From contig NC_092678.1 in the NCBI RefSeq assembly GCF_964355755.1, positions 9,704,922 through 9,768,921 on the forward strand: a DNA stretch of 64,000 nucleotides, read 5' to 3'. The notes beneath the pieces were generated by a model. The model worked only from the letters and a program-made list of their open reading frames with translations, had not been told where the DNA came from and ran no database searches. Every line of letters begins with the position of its first letter. Position 1 is the first letter of the stretch. The position numbers and the translations under genes are program-made. The DNA comes from Antedon mediterranea. Lineage: Eukaryota; Echinodermata; Crinoidea; Comatulida; Antedonidae. Shown one piece after another: positions 62,221 through 64,000 of the stretch.

Positions 62221-64000
62221 ATCGCACAAAATGGTCTAAAACGTCTCCAAATGCGATTTGAAGCTTTTCTAAGCACTTTGCTGTTTTTATGTTAACAAGT
62301 TTTTTCGAAAATCACAAAATGGTCTAAAACGTCTCCAAATGCGATTTGAAGATATTCTGAGCACTTTGGTGTTTTTATGTTAAAAAGTTTTTTCGAAAAT
62401 CACAAAATGGTCTAAAACGTCTCCAAATGCGATTTGAAGCTCTTCTGTACACTTTGATGTTTTGTGTGAAAAAGTTTTGTCGAAATGCTCAAAATGGTCT
62501 AAAACGTTTTTAAATACGATATTAAGCTGTTTTGTGCACTTTGATGATTTGTGTGAAAAGTTTTAACGAAATGCTCAAAATGGTCTAAAACGGTTTCTAA
62601 TGTGATTTTAAGCACTTTGATGTTTTTGTGTAACCAAGTTTTTTCGAAAATCACAAAATGGTCTAAAACGTCTCCAAATGCGATTTGAAGCTTTTCTAAG
62701 CACTTTGGTGTTTTTATGTTAACAAGTTTTTTCGAAAATTACAAAATGGTCTAAAACGTCTCAAAATGCGATTTGAAGGTATTCTGAGCACTTTGGTGTT
62801 TTTGTGTGAAAGTTTTAACGAAATGCTCAAAATGGTCTAAAACGGTTTATAATGTGATTTTAACCACTTTGATGTTTTTGTGTAACCAAGTTTTTTCGAA
62901 AAACACAAAATGGTCTAAAACGTCTCCAAATGCGATTTGAAGCTTTTCTAAGCACTTTGGTGTTTTTATGTTAACAAGTTTTTTCGAAAATCACAAAATG
63001 GTCTAAAACGTCTCCAAATGCGATTTGAAGATATTCTGAGCACTTTTGTATTTTTATGTTAAAAAGTTTTTTCGAAAATCACAAAATGGTCTAAAACGTC
63101 TCCAAATGCGATTTGAAGCTATTCTGTACACTTTGATGTTTTGTGTGAAAAAAGTTTTGTCGAAATGCTCAAAATGGTCTAAAACGTTTTTAAAACGATA
63201 TTAAGCTATTTTGTGCTCTTTGATGTTTTTGTGTAACCAAGTTTCATCGAAATGAACAAAATGATCTAAAACGTCTCCAAATGCGATTTGAAGCTTTTCC
63301 AAGCACTTTGCTGTTTTTATGTTAACAAGTTTTTTCGAAAATCACAAAATGGTCTAAAACGTCTCAAAATGCGATTTGAAGGTATTCTGAGCACTTTAGT
63401 GTTTTTGTGTGAAAAGTTTTATCGAAATGCTCAAAATGGTCTAAAACGGTTTCTAATGTGATTTTAAGCACTTTGATGTTTTTGTAAAACCAAGTTTCAT
63501 CGAAATGCACAAAATGGTCTAAAACGTCTCCAAATGCGATTTGAAGGTATTCTGAGCACTTTGGTGTTTTTGTGTGAAAAGTTTTAACGAAATGCTCAAA
63601 ATGGTCTAAAACGGTTCTAATGTGATTTTAAGCACTTTGATATTTTTGTATAACCAAGTTTCATCGAAATGCTCAAAATGGTCTAAAACGTTTTTAAAAC
63701 GATATTAAGCTATTTTCTGCTCTTTGATGTTTTTGTGTAACCAAGTTTTTTCGAAAATCACAAAATGGTCTAAAACGTCTCCAAATGCGATTTGAAGCTT
63801 TTCTAAGCACTTTGGTGTTTTTATGTTAACAAGTTTTTTCGAAAATCACAAAATGGTCTAAAACGTCTCAAAATGCGATTTGAAGGTATTCTGAGCACTT
63901 TGGTGTTTTTGTGTGAAAAGTTTTAACGAAATGCTCAAAATGGTCTAAAACGATTTCTAATGTGATTTTAACCACTTTGATGTTTTTGTGTAACCAAGTT
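62221..64000 (+). repeat. Array B segmental duplicate, copy 2 (offset 11751)
   Basis: Second copy of the segment starting near 50470, running to the window edge. Markers lie at 62222, 62812 and 63712. Differences are few, for example AAAAACACAAAATGG near 62900 where copy 1 has AAAATCAC. Confidence 0.8.

Larger units (their letters stand above)
36912..64000 (+). repeat. Array B, right part: 78-88-bp satellite in higher-order units
   Basis: Continuation of the same satellite after the transposon at 34443-36911. The monomer interrupted by that element resumes in phase (left flank CGATATTAA, right flank TTAAGCTATTTTG). The same types a-g occur throughout, to the right edge of the window. Left and right parts together amount to roughly 400 monomers by length. 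Homogeneity is high, and rare point variants allow duplicated segments to be traced (separate entries). No insertion, gene or RNA was seen in these 27 kb. Confidence 0.95.

Noticed and set aside
25281-64000. A CENP-B box in array B
   Set aside because: I looked for a TTCG...CGGGA type motif. The TTTTTTCGAAAA word has part of it by chance, but the rest does not match.

Overview
This is non-bacterial, very AT-rich eukaryotic satellite DNA, with no housekeeping gene, rRNA or ordinary tRNA gene. About 60 of the 64 kb is made of two unrelated tandem-repeat families. The DNA-transposon content, intron-like splice signals, AATAAA signal and frequent AGGCCTA-type words fit an invertebrate metazoan genome. 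A marine deuterostome such as an echinoderm is a guess only. The content suggests heterochromatin, possibly pericentromeric or centromeric.

Layout. (1) Positions 1-25281: array A, roughly 97 head-to-tail monomers of about 260 bp, running off the left edge. Each monomer has a tRNA-like domain on the + strand: a Pol III A box and B box about 31 bp apart and, in good copies, a D stem and T loop. A run of T follows at once, then an AT-rich body of about 165 bp. (2) About 25281: an abrupt junction with array B. (3) 25281-64000: array B, made of 78-88 bp monomers of at least seven types, ordered into multi-monomer higher-order units (local periods of about 2.4 kb and about 1.1-1.2 kb). It runs off the right edge and holds two insertions. 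The first (26643-27555) is about 0.9 kb, carries two GTCY microsatellite cassettes and contains a 100-N assembly gap. The second (34443-36911) is a 2469-bp DNA transposon with a TTAA target duplication and long imperfect terminal inverted repeats.

The only gene-like object is inside that transposon: three potential exons with consensus splice sites, in-frame joins and a downstream AATAAA would encode a 72-residue protein with a C-x4-C-x11-H-x4-H pattern. This is a hypothesis. The numerous short minus-strand ORFs in both arrays are by-products of the repeats.

The most notable feature is array A: a satellite in which about a hundred tRNA-like Pol III promoter modules, each followed by a candidate terminator, lie in one orientation. 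The sequence does not show whether any is transcribed. All copy counts are length-based estimates, and repeat offsets were measured by hand from shared rare variants.
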